A stretch of 6,743 bases of DNA from an uncultured Alphaproteobacteria bacterium (GTDB taxonomy: Bacteria; Pseudomonadota; Alphaproteobacteria; Bin95): the NCBI GenBank assembly GCA_913060845.1, contig CAJXVF010000126.1:1-6743 (forward strand), written 5' to 3'. Position numbers and translations under genes: made by a program. Positions 1-5,939 of this stretch are shown in pieces. How positions within the stretch are numbered: position 1 is the stretch's first letter; the number at the start of each line of letters is the position of its first letter. The notes under the pieces were generated by a model, which saw nothing but the letters and a program-made list of their open reading frames with translations, was not told the DNA's origin and did no database searches.

Positions 1-50
1 TACGAGATGTAGAGAGGTCTCGTGGGCTCGGAGATGTGTATAAGAGACAG
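1..50 (+). other. Illumina Nextera P7-side adapter with index (artificial sequence)
   Basis: This is not genomic DNA. Bases 1-8 (TACGAGAT) match the end of the P7 primer. Bases 9-16 (GTAGAGAG) match the primer form of i7 index N707. Bases 17-31 are the Nextera read-2 primer segment, and 32-50 (AGATGTGTATAAGAGACAG) are the Tn5 mosaic end. Natural sequence starts at 51. Any reading frame that begins here, such as one starting MYKRQ, is an artefact. Confidence 0.98.
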
Positions 51-259
51 AACGTACGGCGAACCTGCGTGAGCTCGCCCCGCAAACCAGCAATATCTTT
101 GCGCCGGAGCGCCATCTCTAATGCGACACCGCCGAGTGCCGCCACGCCAACGCCAGCGGCAGCAGCAGGGCCAATCGCACCCTCAAGCATCCACACGCCT
201 GCGCCCGCGCCAGCCGCCGCCAGCACCGTTCCGCCTAAAATTGGCCAACGCAAATCCAT
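51..259 (-). CDS. N-terminus of an unidentified two-helix membrane protein (partial, cut by adapter)
   Basis: I do not recognise the family. The reading frame starts at ATG 257-259 and stays open for 69 codons to the adapter junction. The peptide begins MDLRWPILGG. It has two short hydrophobic Ala/Gly-rich stretches, at about residues 7-24 and 28-49, joined by a tight turn containing a Glu. A basic, charged segment (LRRKDIAGLRGELTQVRR, residues 51-68) follows and could start a cytoplasmic coiled coil. This arrangement suits a membrane-anchored signalling or scaffold protein, for example one with an EAL or other C-terminal output domain, but that is a guess because the body is missing. An in-frame stop lies upstream. 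A GAAGGG sits 12 nt before the ATG, and a GTG three codons earlier (266-268) is an alternative start. The gene follows the nitrilase on the same strand after a 101-bp gap, so it may be the next gene of that transcription unit. Confidence 0.5.
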
Positions 260-360
260 GAGTGCCACATACCCTTCGGCTAAGTTTCAGCCTTAGGAAT
301 ACAGCCCGCGCTCTTGCGGTATGGTTAACGGAATGCGGTGATAAACCTATGATTCACTGA
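260..360. other. Intergenic gap downstream of the nitrilase gene
   Basis: This is a 101-bp spacer between the nitrilase stop (TAA) and the partial membrane-protein gene. I see only a weak 4-bp CCGC/GCGG stem near 306-319 and no U-rich tail, so I do not call a terminator. No convincing -35/-10 pair is visible. Confidence 0.4.
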
Positions 361-1227
361 TTAATCTTCTGCCGCCGTCTGTTGCGCACGCCTGATAGCC
401 ACGGGAGAGGCATATTCTCTGTCATTAAAGAGCGATGGAACTTTGGCGCGGGCTTCGGCGACTTTGGAGACATCAACCTCTGCCGTAACGAAGCCAACTT
501 CCTCGCCGCCATCTGCCAGAACCTCACCCCACGGATCGACTATCAGGGAGTGGCCGTAGGACTTGCGGCCCTCAGCATGTTCGCCGACCTGGGCGGGTGC
601 AAACATGAAGCAGCCGTTTTCAATCGCCCGCGCCCGAAGCAGCACATGCCAGTGGGCACGACCCGTCGGAACGGTGAATGCCGAAGGTGCGGCCAGGAAA
701 TCAGCGCCCGCTTTCGCAAGTTCCCGGTAGAGATACGGGAAGCGCATGTCGTAGCAAACGGTCATGCCAAGCGCGCCCCAAGGCGTCGCCGCCAGCGTTG
801 CGTGATCGCCGGGCCGGTAGCCCCTTGATTCCCGGTAGCTTTCGCCTTCCGCCACGTCTACATCGAACATGTGGATCTTGTCGTACTTGGCAGTAACATC
901 ACCCTCAGGCGTCACCAGGAAAGAGCGGTTAGCAAATCGGTCGCCATCACTCAGCTTTACGGCCATTGAACCGACCAGGATCCAAGCGCCGGTTTCCTTG
1001 GCCAAGTCCTTGAACATCGCCAGTGCTGCGTTGCTCTCTTCCAACTCGACCTTTGTTGCGGCCAGTTTGCGGCGCGGTTCCAACATGGCGCAGACTTCTG
1101 GCGTCATGATGAGATCGCCGCCGGCATCACGCGCCCGACGGATCAGATCGCTGAGCGTCGCCATCGTCGGCGCAACATCGCGTTCAGCCGTGTTCTGGAC
1201 ACAGGCAGCCGTGAAAACATCGCTCAT
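361..1227 (-). CDS. Carbon-nitrogen hydrolase of the nitrilase superfamily, Nit1/Nit2-like amidase
   Basis: This 288-residue cytoplasmic amidohydrolase has the three catalytic residues of the nitrilase superfamily in order. They are Glu44 in MTPEVCAM, Lys117 in KYDKIHMFDVDV and the nucleophile Cys158 in TVCYDMRFPYLYREL. Length and motifs fit the Nit1/Nit2 branch, whose characterised members hydrolyse deaminated glutathione or omega-amides of 2-oxo acids. Bacterial members are often annotated simply as carbon-nitrogen hydrolases. Substrate is inferred from family only. The start ATG overlaps the grxC stop (ATGA at 1224-1227) and has only a weak Shine-Dalgarno, which suggests translational coupling. 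Pairing with a glutaredoxin is common in alphaproteobacteria and fits a glutathione-repair or thiol-metabolism role. The stop is TAA and the frame appears full length and intact. Confidence 0.93.
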   Translation of the reverse strand: MSDVFTAACVQNTAERDVAPTMATLSDLIRRARDAGGDLIMTPEVCAMLEPRRKLAATKVELEESNAALAMFKDLAKETGAWILVGSMAVKLSDGDRFANRSFLVTPEGDVTAKYDKIHMFDVDVAEGESYRESRGYRPGDHATLAATPWGALGMTVCYDMRFPYLYRELAKAGADFLAAPSAFTVPTGRAHWHVLLRARAIENGCFMFAPAQVGEHAEGRKSYGHSLIVDPWGEVLADGGEEVGFVTAEVDVSKVAEARAKVPSLFNDREYASPVAIRRAQQTAAED

Positions 1228-1493
1228 GCGGATGCGCCCGATAGCATCCCATCCAGCTTGCCGGATCGATCAAGGGCAGCCAGTTCGTCAGATCCGCCGA
1301 CGCCGACGTCATTGATGAAGATTTGCGGCACGGTGTGCCTGCCGTCTGCCCGGTCACGCATTGCATCGCGAATGGCAGGCTTGCCGTCGACGTCAATTTC
1401 TGTGAATTCGACGCCTTTGTCCTTCAACAGCTTCTTCGCGCGAAAGCAGAACGGGCACCACATGCTTGAATATACTTCGACCTTGGCTGCCAT
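1224..1493 (-). CDS. grxC: Glutaredoxin 3, class I dithiol (GrxC)
   Basis: This 89-residue protein is a compact thioredoxin-fold oxidoreductase that reduces disulfides and glutathione mixed disulfides using glutathione in the cytoplasm. The dithiol active site CPFC is at residues 13-16. The cis-proline loop TVPQIF is at 54-59 and the glutathione-binding GGSDEL turn at 66-71; Ser replaces the Cys seen in E. coli-type GGCDDL. The frame is open 29 codons further upstream. The start at 1493 is chosen because AAGGAG lies 7 nt before it and because MAAKVEVYSS begins the first beta strand as in the family. It overlaps the nitrilase gene by 4 nt downstream and is divergent from the gene at 1572. Many alphaproteobacteria have comF upstream of grxC; here a different, divergent gene occupies that side. 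Confidence 0.95.
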   Translation of the reverse strand: MAAKVEVYSSMWCPFCFRAKKLLKDKGVEFTEIDVDGKPAIRDAMRDRADGRHTVPQIFINDVGVGGSDELAALDRSGKLDGMLSGASA

Positions 1494-1571
1494 TGTCCGG
1501 CTCCTTATCCATGCTTCATAGTGTGCCAATATGGGGCCAACAGGACGCGGCGCCAATGCGGGGATTGTATC
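1494..1571. promoter_or_regulatory. Divergent intergenic region, presumed promoters in both directions
   Basis: These 78 bp separate grxC (minus) from the substrate-binding-like gene (plus), so at least one promoter should lie here or overlap the gene starts. I find no unambiguous -35/-10 pair and no operator-like palindrome. The only clear signal is the grxC Shine-Dalgarno. Confidence 0.4.
1501..1506 (-). promoter_or_regulatory. Ribosome binding site of grxC
   Basis: On the minus strand this reads AAGGAG, 7 nt before the ATG at 1491-1493. It settles the grxC start against the longer upstream frame. Confidence 0.85.
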
Positions 1572-2453
1572 ATGGATCACGTTAAGGCCTACGAAAACCT
1601 GCGGGGGCTGGTCTACACGCCTTTCTATGTCGGCATCGCTGAAGGTTTATTTGAGGCTGCCGGTGTTAAATTTGAAGCCACACTCTCTCCATCTGGCGAG
1701 GAAACCGCTGCAGGCGCTGCCTCTGGCCGGGTTGATCTCGCATGGGGCGGGCCGATGCGCGTAATGGCGGCCTATGACAAGGATCCAGAAGGGGCGGATT
1801 TGATCTGCTTTGGCATCGCCGTTGGCCGTGATCCATTTCTGGTGATCGCACCCGCACCTGATCCTGGCTTTACTCCGGCCAAGCTTCCTGGCCGCCGCCT
1901 CCTCGTCGCGACACACGCACCAACGCCCTGGATGCTGCTCCAGGAAGATGTGCGCCGAATGGGCCTGGACCCAGCCAAAATCATCCGCGAAGACGGTGTT
2001 GATCCAGGTGACGCCTTCCGCCGCCTCCGCTCTGGAGACGCGGATTACGTCCTGGCATTTGAACCTTGGGGATCATTGGCGGAACGCGACGGCCTCGGCG
2101 CTGTCGTATCCGCAGGCGCCAAGCGTGGACCATTAGCATTCACAAGCTTCTACGCTAACCGCACATTCATAGAGACACGCCCTGAGAGCGTCGCCCGCTT
2201 AACAGACGGCCTTCGCCGCGCGCTAGAATATGTTCGTGAATCTGATCCAGCAAAACTTGCCGCAATCATCAAACCCTGGTTCCCAGATTTCGATGAAGCA
2301 CTCCTGGCAACCGCAATCACCCGCTACCAACGCCTCGATCTATGGCCAAGTGATCCAACGATGACCGCCGACGGGTTCACCCGCCTGAAATCATCCCTGC
2401 TGTCATCTGGCTATATCAGCAGTGATCCGGCTTTCGAGAGGATATGCCGCTAG
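1572..2453 (+). CDS. NMT1/THI5/SsuA-like substrate-binding fold protein lacking a signal peptide
   Basis: This is a 293-residue protein of the COG0715 type, the binding-protein fold used by nitrate, taurine, sulfonate and HMP/thiamine-precursor systems. Lobe 1 shows YTPFYVGIAEGLFEAAGV (15-32) and GRVDLAWGG (52-60). A hinge or ligand-pocket segment ADYVLAFEPWGSLAE lies at 157-171. The C-terminal part is helical. The chosen start, MDHVKAYENLRG, enters the first beta strand almost at once, so there is no Sec, Tat or lipoprotein signal. A longer frame back to 1521 adds only MCQYGANRTRRQCGDCI, which is not a signal peptide either. The Shine-Dalgarno is weak (GGGG about 8 nt upstream). No permease or ATPase of the matching family is next to it, so it may act in the cytoplasm as a sensor, enzyme or orphan binding protein. 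The eukaryotic THI5 CCCFC motif is absent. Its TAG stop lies in the end of the repeat element at 2451-2717. Confidence 0.75.
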   Translation: MDHVKAYENLRGLVYTPFYVGIAEGLFEAAGVKFEATLSPSGEETAAGAASGRVDLAWGGPMRVMAAYDKDPEGADLICFGIAVGRDPFLVIAPAPDPGFTPAKLPGRRLLVATHAPTPWMLLQEDVRRMGLDPAKIIREDGVDPGDAFRRLRSGDADYVLAFEPWGSLAERDGLGAVVSAGAKRGPLAFTSFYANRTFIETRPESVARLTDGLRRALEYVRESDPAKLAAIIKPWFPDFDEALLATAITRYQRLDLWPSDPTMTADGFTRLKSSLLSSGYISSDPAFERICR

Positions 2454-2483
2454 AGCATATTCGGCTCAGATTGGGCCATTTCG
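2451..2483 (+). repeat. Left terminal inverted repeat of the MITE-like element
   Basis: This 33-bp arm begins TAGAGCATATTCGG and ends CATTTCG. It pairs with 2685-2717, with three mismatches. Its first three bases are the stop codon of the gene at 1572-2453. Confidence 0.85.
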
Positions 2484-2484
2484 T

Positions 2485-2578
2485 GGCCTTGAGCCAAGCC
2501 ATGGCTAGGAGAAGCGCGCAGGGCGATGTGGTTCATCGTTCAAGCGCTTCGACGACGTCCATGGTTTGGCTCAAGGCC
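2485..2578 (+). repeat. Internal hairpin A of the repeat element
   Basis: The outer stem is 2485-2504 (GGCCTTGAGCC...CCATGG) with 2559-2578, and its single non-Watson-Crick pair is G-T. Inside it, GAAGCGC (2511-2517) pairs with GCGCTTC (2544-2550). Innermost, CGATG (2524-2528) pairs with CATCG (2534-2538) around a 5-base loop. Three nested helices make this a strong secondary-structure unit. Confidence 0.8.
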
Positions 2579-2587
2579 CCCCTTCGG

Positions 2588-2685
2588 GCCAGCCAGAACG
2601 CCTCGCTGGACGTCGTCGCCGCCCGCTTGCGATGCCCCGCATCGCAGCGCGATCAGCTCCTAGCCAACGTGGCGTTCTGGCTGGC
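2588..2685 (+). repeat. Internal hairpin B of the repeat element
   Basis: The outer stem GCCAGCCAGAACGCC (2588-2602) pairs perfectly with 2671-2685. The inner stem TGCGATG (2628-2634) pairs with CATCGCA (2640-2646) around a 5-base loop. The outer stem sequence is unrelated to that of hairpin A, but the loop regions of A and B are inverted copies of each other (for example CGACGACGTCCA at 2550-2561 against 2607-2618). Confidence 0.8.
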
Positions 2686-2717
2686 GAAATGACCAAATCT
2701 GAACCGAATATGCTCTA
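2685..2717 (-). repeat. Right terminal inverted repeat of the MITE-like element
   Basis: This is the reverse complement of 2451-2483, matching at 30 of 33 positions. Its last three bases (CTA) are the TAG stop of livF on the minus strand. Confidence 0.85.
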
Positions 2718-3473
2718 TATCGCCAGGTATTGCTGGCGGAGGTCTTCGTTTTCTAGGACCTCATTAGCCGTGCCGTCGAAGGCGACTGCGCCCATGTCTA
2801 GGATGATAGCGCGGTCGGCTAAACGTAGGGCAGCAATGGCGTTTTGTTCGACGATGATTGTCGTCATGCCAAGCGCCTTGATCTGGATCAGGATCTTTTC
2901 GATTTCCTGCACGATCACCGGTGCCAAGCCTTCGTAAGGCTCATCCAGCAGCAGCAATTTGACATCCCGTGCGAGCGCGCGGGCGACGGCCAGCATTTGC
3001 TGCTCACCACCGGACATGGTGACGGCATCCTGCTTGCGACGTTCCGCAAGGCACGGGAAATGCTCGTACAGGCGCTCAATAGACCAACCCATCGGGGGTG
3101 CTATTTGAGCGAGTTGCAGGTTTTCTTCGACTGTCAGGCCCTGAATGATACGGCGGTCTTCCGGCACAAGGCCGATGCCAGCTTGCGCCGCCTGATGCGC
3201 CTTCATTTCATGCAGCGGCTGACGATCCAGCCAAATTTCACCTTTATGCAATTCAGGTGATCCAGCCCGCGCTATCGTGCGGAGCGTTGAGGTTTTGCCA
3301 GCGCCGTTGCGGCCAAGCAGCGCCACGATCTCACCCTCACGGATGTCGAAACCGACACCCTGCACGATGTAGCTCTCACCATAATAGGCGTGCATGTTCC
3401 GGCAGGAAAAGAACGCAGGAGCAGAGCCGTGACCCTGGGTTGGCTTGACCTTCCGCGCGTCGAGATTGCTCAT
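2715..3473 (-). CDS. livF: HAAT-family ABC transporter ATP-binding protein LivF
   Basis: This 252-residue cytoplasmic ATPase is one of the two nucleotide-binding subunits that power the LivH/LivM permease. Walker A is GRNGAGKT (54-61), the signature MSGGEQQ (153-159) and Walker B LLLLDEP (173-179). The switch position reads VEQN (208-211), with Gln in place of His, which is normal for LivF. The GLVPEDRRIIQGLTVEENL stretch (101-119) is also typical of LivF. The N-terminus carries about 20 extra residues (MSNLDARKVKPTQGHG...) before the first strand. The start overlaps the livG stop (ATGA at 3470-3473), and GGAGG lies about 9 nt upstream. It is the last gene of the operon, and its TAG stop falls in the right end of the repeat element. 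The frame is intact. Substrate class (branched-chain amino acids, amides or related) cannot be fixed from the ATPase. Confidence 0.95.
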   Translation of the reverse strand: MSNLDARKVKPTQGHGSAPAFFSCRNMHAYYGESYIVQGVGFDIREGEIVALLGRNGAGKTSTLRTIARAGSPELHKGEIWLDRQPLHEMKAHQAAQAGIGLVPEDRRIIQGLTVEENLQLAQIAPPMGWSIERLYEHFPCLAERRKQDAVTMSGGEQQMLAVARALARDVKLLLLDEPYEGLAPVIVQEIEKILIQIKALGMTTIIVEQNAIAALRLADRAIILDMGAVAFDGTANEVLENEDLRQQYLAI

Positions 3474-4228
3474 ATTTCCGCCCCTCCAAGGTAGACTTCC
3501 TGGACGCGGGGATCGCCTTTGATGTCATTCGGCGCGCCTTCAGCGATCACATAACCTTGCGCCAACACGCTGATTTTATCCGCAAGCGAGAACACCACAT
3601 GCATATCATGCTCAATCACGACCATGGTGATGCCCCGGGATGCGATGGTTTTCAGCAAATCAATGGTGTTGTTCGTGTCTGCCCGCGCCATGCCGGCGGT
3701 GGGCTCATCCAGCAGCAGCAGTTTCGGTTGCTGTACTAGGCACATTGCTAATTCCAGGCGGCGTTTATCACCACGAGATAGGCTGTTGGCGACCATCGCG
3801 TGCTTTTCACCAAGGCCGACGTCGGCCAGCATTTCCTCAGCCTTGCCCCGTACATCATTCTGGCCCGCCATCGGCTTCCAGGCGTTCAGCGAGAACGCGC
3901 CATCACGTTTGGCGAAATACGGGATCATGACGTTCTCAAGCAATGTCAAATCACCGAAAATCTCCGGCGTCTGAAACACGCGACTGACGCCGAGCTGATT
4001 GATTTCGTGCGGTGCCAATCTAATCAGCGAATGGCCTTCAAACGTGACCGTGCCGACATCCGGCGTCAAACGGCCGACAAAGCAGTTCAGCAAGGTCGAT
4101 TTGCCTGCGCCGTTTGGGCCGATAATCGCGTGTACAGTGCCTGGTTCGATTTCCAGGTTGACCTCATCAAGCGCCTTTAGGCCACCGAAGCGTTTGTTGA
4201 CGTTCTGAACCGAAAGAATGCTTGCCAT
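3470..4228 (-). CDS. livG: HAAT-family ABC transporter ATP-binding protein LivG
   Basis: This 252-residue ATPase is the partner of LivF. Walker A GPNGAGKS is at 37-44, the Q-loop Gln at 86 (RVFQTPEIF), Walker B LLLLDEPTAG at 170-179 and the H-loop His at 207 (VIEHDM). The signature is the non-canonical LSRGDKRRLE (150-159) instead of LSGGQ. As I recall, this form is usual in one alphaproteobacterial clade of the family, so it is probably not a defect. The frame is open for 16 codons upstream. The start at 4228 (MASILSVQNVNKRF) is preferred because AGGGG lies 7 nt before it, the first strand begins immediately, and it leaves a normal 10-bp gap to livM instead of a 38-bp overlap. livF follows with an ATGA overlap. 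Confidence 0.94.
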   Translation of the reverse strand: MASILSVQNVNKRFGGLKALDEVNLEIEPGTVHAIIGPNGAGKSTLLNCFVGRLTPDVGTVTFEGHSLIRLAPHEINQLGVSRVFQTPEIFGDLTLLENVMIPYFAKRDGAFSLNAWKPMAGQNDVRGKAEEMLADVGLGEKHAMVANSLSRGDKRRLELAMCLVQQPKLLLLDEPTAGMARADTNNTIDLLKTIASRGITMVVIEHDMHVVFSLADKISVLAQGYVIAEGAPNDIKGDPRVQEVYLGGAEI

Positions 4229-4238
4229 GGTTCCGCCC

Positions 4239-5339
4239 CTATTCCGCCGGTGCCGGTGGATTATCATCTTGCCCAACGCCGAACTTGCGTTTGACGACTA
4301 ATCCTATGCGCCGAACGCCTTCCATAAGACCGCCAGGCAGGAAGATTACAATTACCATGAAGAGCGCGCCCAGCGTTAAATACCAGCCCTCCCCAACGAA
4401 CAGAGAAGCGATAGAAACGACCGCATGTTGCAGCGTTTCCGGCAGGAAATTGAATGTATTCAGCAGAATACTCTCATTGAAGGCGGAGAAGATGTTCTCA
4501 AAATACTTGATGGCCCCTGCCCCGATCACAGGACCAAGCAACGTGCCGGTACCGCCAAGGATCGTCATCAACACAACTTCCCCAGACGCGGTCCATTGCA
4601 TGCGTTCAGCGCCAGCAAGCGGGTCCGTCACAGCGAGCAATCCACCGGCAAGGCCAGCATACATTCCGGAAATTACAAAGGCCGCCAGCGCATAGGGACG
4701 TGTGTTCAGGCCTGTGTAGTTCATGCGGTTCTGGATGGATTTAACCGCCCGCAACATCATGCCGAAAGGAGAGCGGAAAATGCGCATGGAGATGTAGAAG
4801 CAAAGGATCAGCACAGCCGCACAGAAATAGAAGCCCGGATAGCCCGTCATGCCGATGCCAAACAAATCAGAAGACGGCAGAACCGCACCGTAATCCCGTC
4901 CAAACGCGACATCCAGCACCCGCGGGTCAGCTTGGCGAAGCTGCAGGCCGGTTTCACCATTTGTGATCGGCGTCAGCACGGAATAGGCCAGATTGTAGCT
5001 CATCTGCGCGAACGCCAATGTGAGGATCGAGAAATAGATGCCCGTTCGACGAAGCGAAATGAATCCAATCAACGCGGCGAACAATCCGCCAAGCAGCGTC
5101 GCCAGGAGAACCGCAGGCAGCGGGTTCATGCTGAGCAGCTTGAACGTCCAAACCGCCGTGTAGGAGCCGATGCCAAGGAACGCTGCATGGCCGAAGGAGA
5201 GATACCCCGTCAGTCCAAACAGGATGTTGAAGCCAATGGCGAAGATGCCGAAGATCGCAAACTTCTGCAGCAAGTCAGGGTATCCAGCGCCGAAGGGCTG
5301 GAGGATATAGGACCTGCAAGAACCGTTGCTGCGAAGCAT
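4239..5339 (-). CDS. livM: HAAT-family ABC permease LivM, body of a frame-disrupted gene
   Basis: This is an inner-membrane permease subunit that would pair with LivH. The 366-residue open frame contains the LivM core [19 protein letters not shown] (36-54), then alternating hydrophobic helices. The EAA-like cytoplasmic loop that docks on the ATPase is at about 188-212 ([17 protein letters not shown]...). [18 protein letters not shown] helix start (258-274) and a C-terminal LPGGLMEG (335-342) follow. The apparent start at 5339 has no Shine-Dalgarno and begins in an atypical, helix-less stretch ([10 protein letters not shown]). The natural start is almost certainly ATG 5381-5383 in another frame (separate entry). 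One base appears to be missing near 5307-5314. Restoring it gives about 381 residues, which suits the family. The stop is TAG, 10 bp before livG. Confidence 0.85.
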   Translation of the reverse strand: MLRSNGSCRSYILQPFGAGYPDLLQKFAIFGIFAIGFNILFGLTGYLSFGHAAFLGIGSYTAVWTFKLLSMNPLPAVLLATLLGGLFAALIGFISLRRTGIYFSILTLAFAQMSYNLAYSVLTPITNGETGLQLRQADPRVLDVAFGRDYGAVLPSSDLFGIGMTGYPGFYFCAAVLILCFYISMRIFRSPFGMMLRAVKSIQNRMNYTGLNTRPYALAAFVISGMYAGLAGGLLAVTDPLAGAERMQWTASGEVVLMTILGGTGTLLGPVIGAGAIKYFENIFSAFNESILLNTFNFLPETLQHAVVSIASLFVGEGWYLTLGALFMVIVIFLPGGLMEGVRRIGLVVKRKFGVGQDDNPPAPAE

Positions 5340-5383
5340 AGAAGCAGCACCAGATCGCTTTGTTTTTTGATAATCGCAACCAT
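5307..5383 (-). pseudogene. livM: Out-of-frame N-terminus of livM (start codon and first transmembrane helix)
   Basis: From ATG 5381-5383 the peptide reads [19 protein letters not shown] then TVLAG, a normal LivM cytoplasmic tip and first helix. After GGT-CC (5314-5310) the sensible protein continues as [20 protein letters not shown], but in the frame of the livM body. The joint needs one extra base or a -1 shift. If not shifted, this frame runs into an unrelated peptide and a TGA. The start lies 4 nt after the livH stop and has a strong Shine-Dalgarno. I see the split directly; whether it is mutation, programmed shift or sequence error is open. Confidence 0.75.
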
Positions 5384-5387
5384 CAGA

Positions 5388-5915
5388 TCAGCCCTCCCTC
5401 ATGCCTTTGCGGCCCATAAGGCCACGGGGCCTTGCGAGCAGCACGACAACCGCAATCAGGTAGATGATGATCTGGTCGATACCAGGCAGGATCTGCTTCA
5501 CTTCCTCCATCGAGGCCAAGCTCTGTAGGATCCCTAGCAGGAAGCCCGCAACAACTGCGCCGCCAAGCGAGCCCATGCCGCCCACAACAACGACAACAAA
5601 GCTAAGCACCAGGAAGTCCATGCCCATGTGGTAATCCGGGCTAAGGATCGGCGTGTACATAACCCCGGCAAGGCCCGCGACGACGGCCGCTAGACCGAAG
5701 ACAATCGTAAACTTCCGGTCGATATCTATCCCCAACAGCCCCACCGTCTCCCGGTCTGCCATGCCCGCACGAACGACCATGCCGAAGGTGGTGAACTGCA
5801 GGAAGGCGAACACGCCAGCAATCACGAATGAGGAGAAGAGGAAGTAGATTAGCCGCCAGGCCGGATACACGATATTGCCAGCTTCAAAGCCGACCAAAAT
5901 GCCGAAATCGACCAT
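5388..5915 (-). CDS. livH: LivH permease, C-terminal half after an in-frame amber codon
   Basis: This is the distal part of the LivH inner-membrane permease. It has the EAA-like ATPase-docking loop TTFGMVVRAGMADRETVG (42-59 counted from Met at 5915), several transmembrane helices, a VVVVVGGMGSLGGAVVAG stretch (107-124) and the C-terminal RPRGLMGRKGM typical of LivH. Met 5915 is merely the first Met in the open stretch. The homologous frame continues upstream without a shift through eight codons (PAPDTAKG) to TAG 5940-5942 and into the N-terminal half. No proper Shine-Dalgarno precedes this Met (AAAGGG only 1 nt away), so independent translation is doubtful. The TGA stop is 4 nt before the livM start, and its last codons carry the livM ribosome binding site. 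Confidence 0.85.
   Translation of the reverse strand: MVDFGILVGFEAGNIVYPAWRLIYFLFSSFVIAGVFAFLQFTTFGMVVRAGMADRETVGLLGIDIDRKFTIVFGLAAVVAGLAGVMYTPILSPDYHMGMDFLVLSFVVVVVGGMGSLGGAVVAGFLLGILQSLASMEEVKQILPGIDQIIIYLIAVVVLLARPRGLMGRKGMREG
5392..5399 (-). promoter_or_regulatory. Ribosome binding site of livM
   Basis: The minus strand reads AGGGAGGG, 8 nt before ATG 5381-5383, inside the last codons of livH. This points to 5383 and not 5339 as the true livM start and exposes the frame break. Confidence 0.8.
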
Positions 5916-5939
5916 GCCCTTTGCTGTATCGGGAGCGGG

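Larger units (their letters stand above)
2451..2717. mobile_element. MITE-like 267-bp inverted-repeat element, TA-bounded, no coding capacity
   Basis: The ends 2451-2483 and 2685-2717 are inverted repeats of 33 bp with 30 matches; the outer 14 bases (TAGAGCATATTCGG) match perfectly. TA stands at each extreme, so GAGCATATTCGG...CCGAATATGCTC flanked by TA would suit an element inserted with TA duplication, as in IS630/Tc1-mariner relatives. The interior holds two long hairpins. The first pairs 2485-2504 with 2559-2578 (19 of 20, plus a G-T). The second pairs 2588-2602 with 2671-2685 (15 of 15). There is no credible transposase frame. It sits between two convergent genes whose TAG stops fall within its ends. 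It could also act as a bidirectional terminator or a structured RNA. A link to a specific IS family is inference. Confidence 0.75.

Noticed and set aside
36..296. Plus-strand open frame starting MYKRQ
   Set aside because: Its start lies in the Nextera adapter, the product is low-complexity Ala/Pro/Ser, and the opposite strand carries a more credible membrane-protein N-terminus.
1494..1580. Longer grxC start at 1580
   Set aside because: It would add 29 residues unlike the family and overlap the divergent gene's start, while the start at 1493 has an excellent Shine-Dalgarno.
2444..2692. Small protein encoded within the repeat element
   Set aside because: The frame is composed almost entirely of inverted-repeat sequence, has no ribosome binding site and no family resemblance.
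2451..2717. CRISPR array or tandem repeat
   Set aside because: The repeats are inverted, not direct, and there are no regularly spaced units with unique spacers.
3617..3647. Degenerate ABC signature (LSRGDKRRLE) as evidence that LivG is inactive
   Set aside because: Walker A, Walker B, Q-loop and H-loop are intact, and I recall this signature form as usual in a clade of these transporters.
5361..5370. Programmed -1 slippage at the A6 run in livM
   Set aside because: The codon phase is C AAA AAA, not a classical A AAA AAC heptamer, and slipping there would discard the hydrophobic first helix. Kept only as a remote option.
4425..5528. Long (367-codon) plus-strand open frame antisense to livM/livH
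   Set aside because: The product is rich in Arg, Gln and His with no recognisable motif. It is a shadow of the permease genes, whose family motifs are clear on the minus strand.
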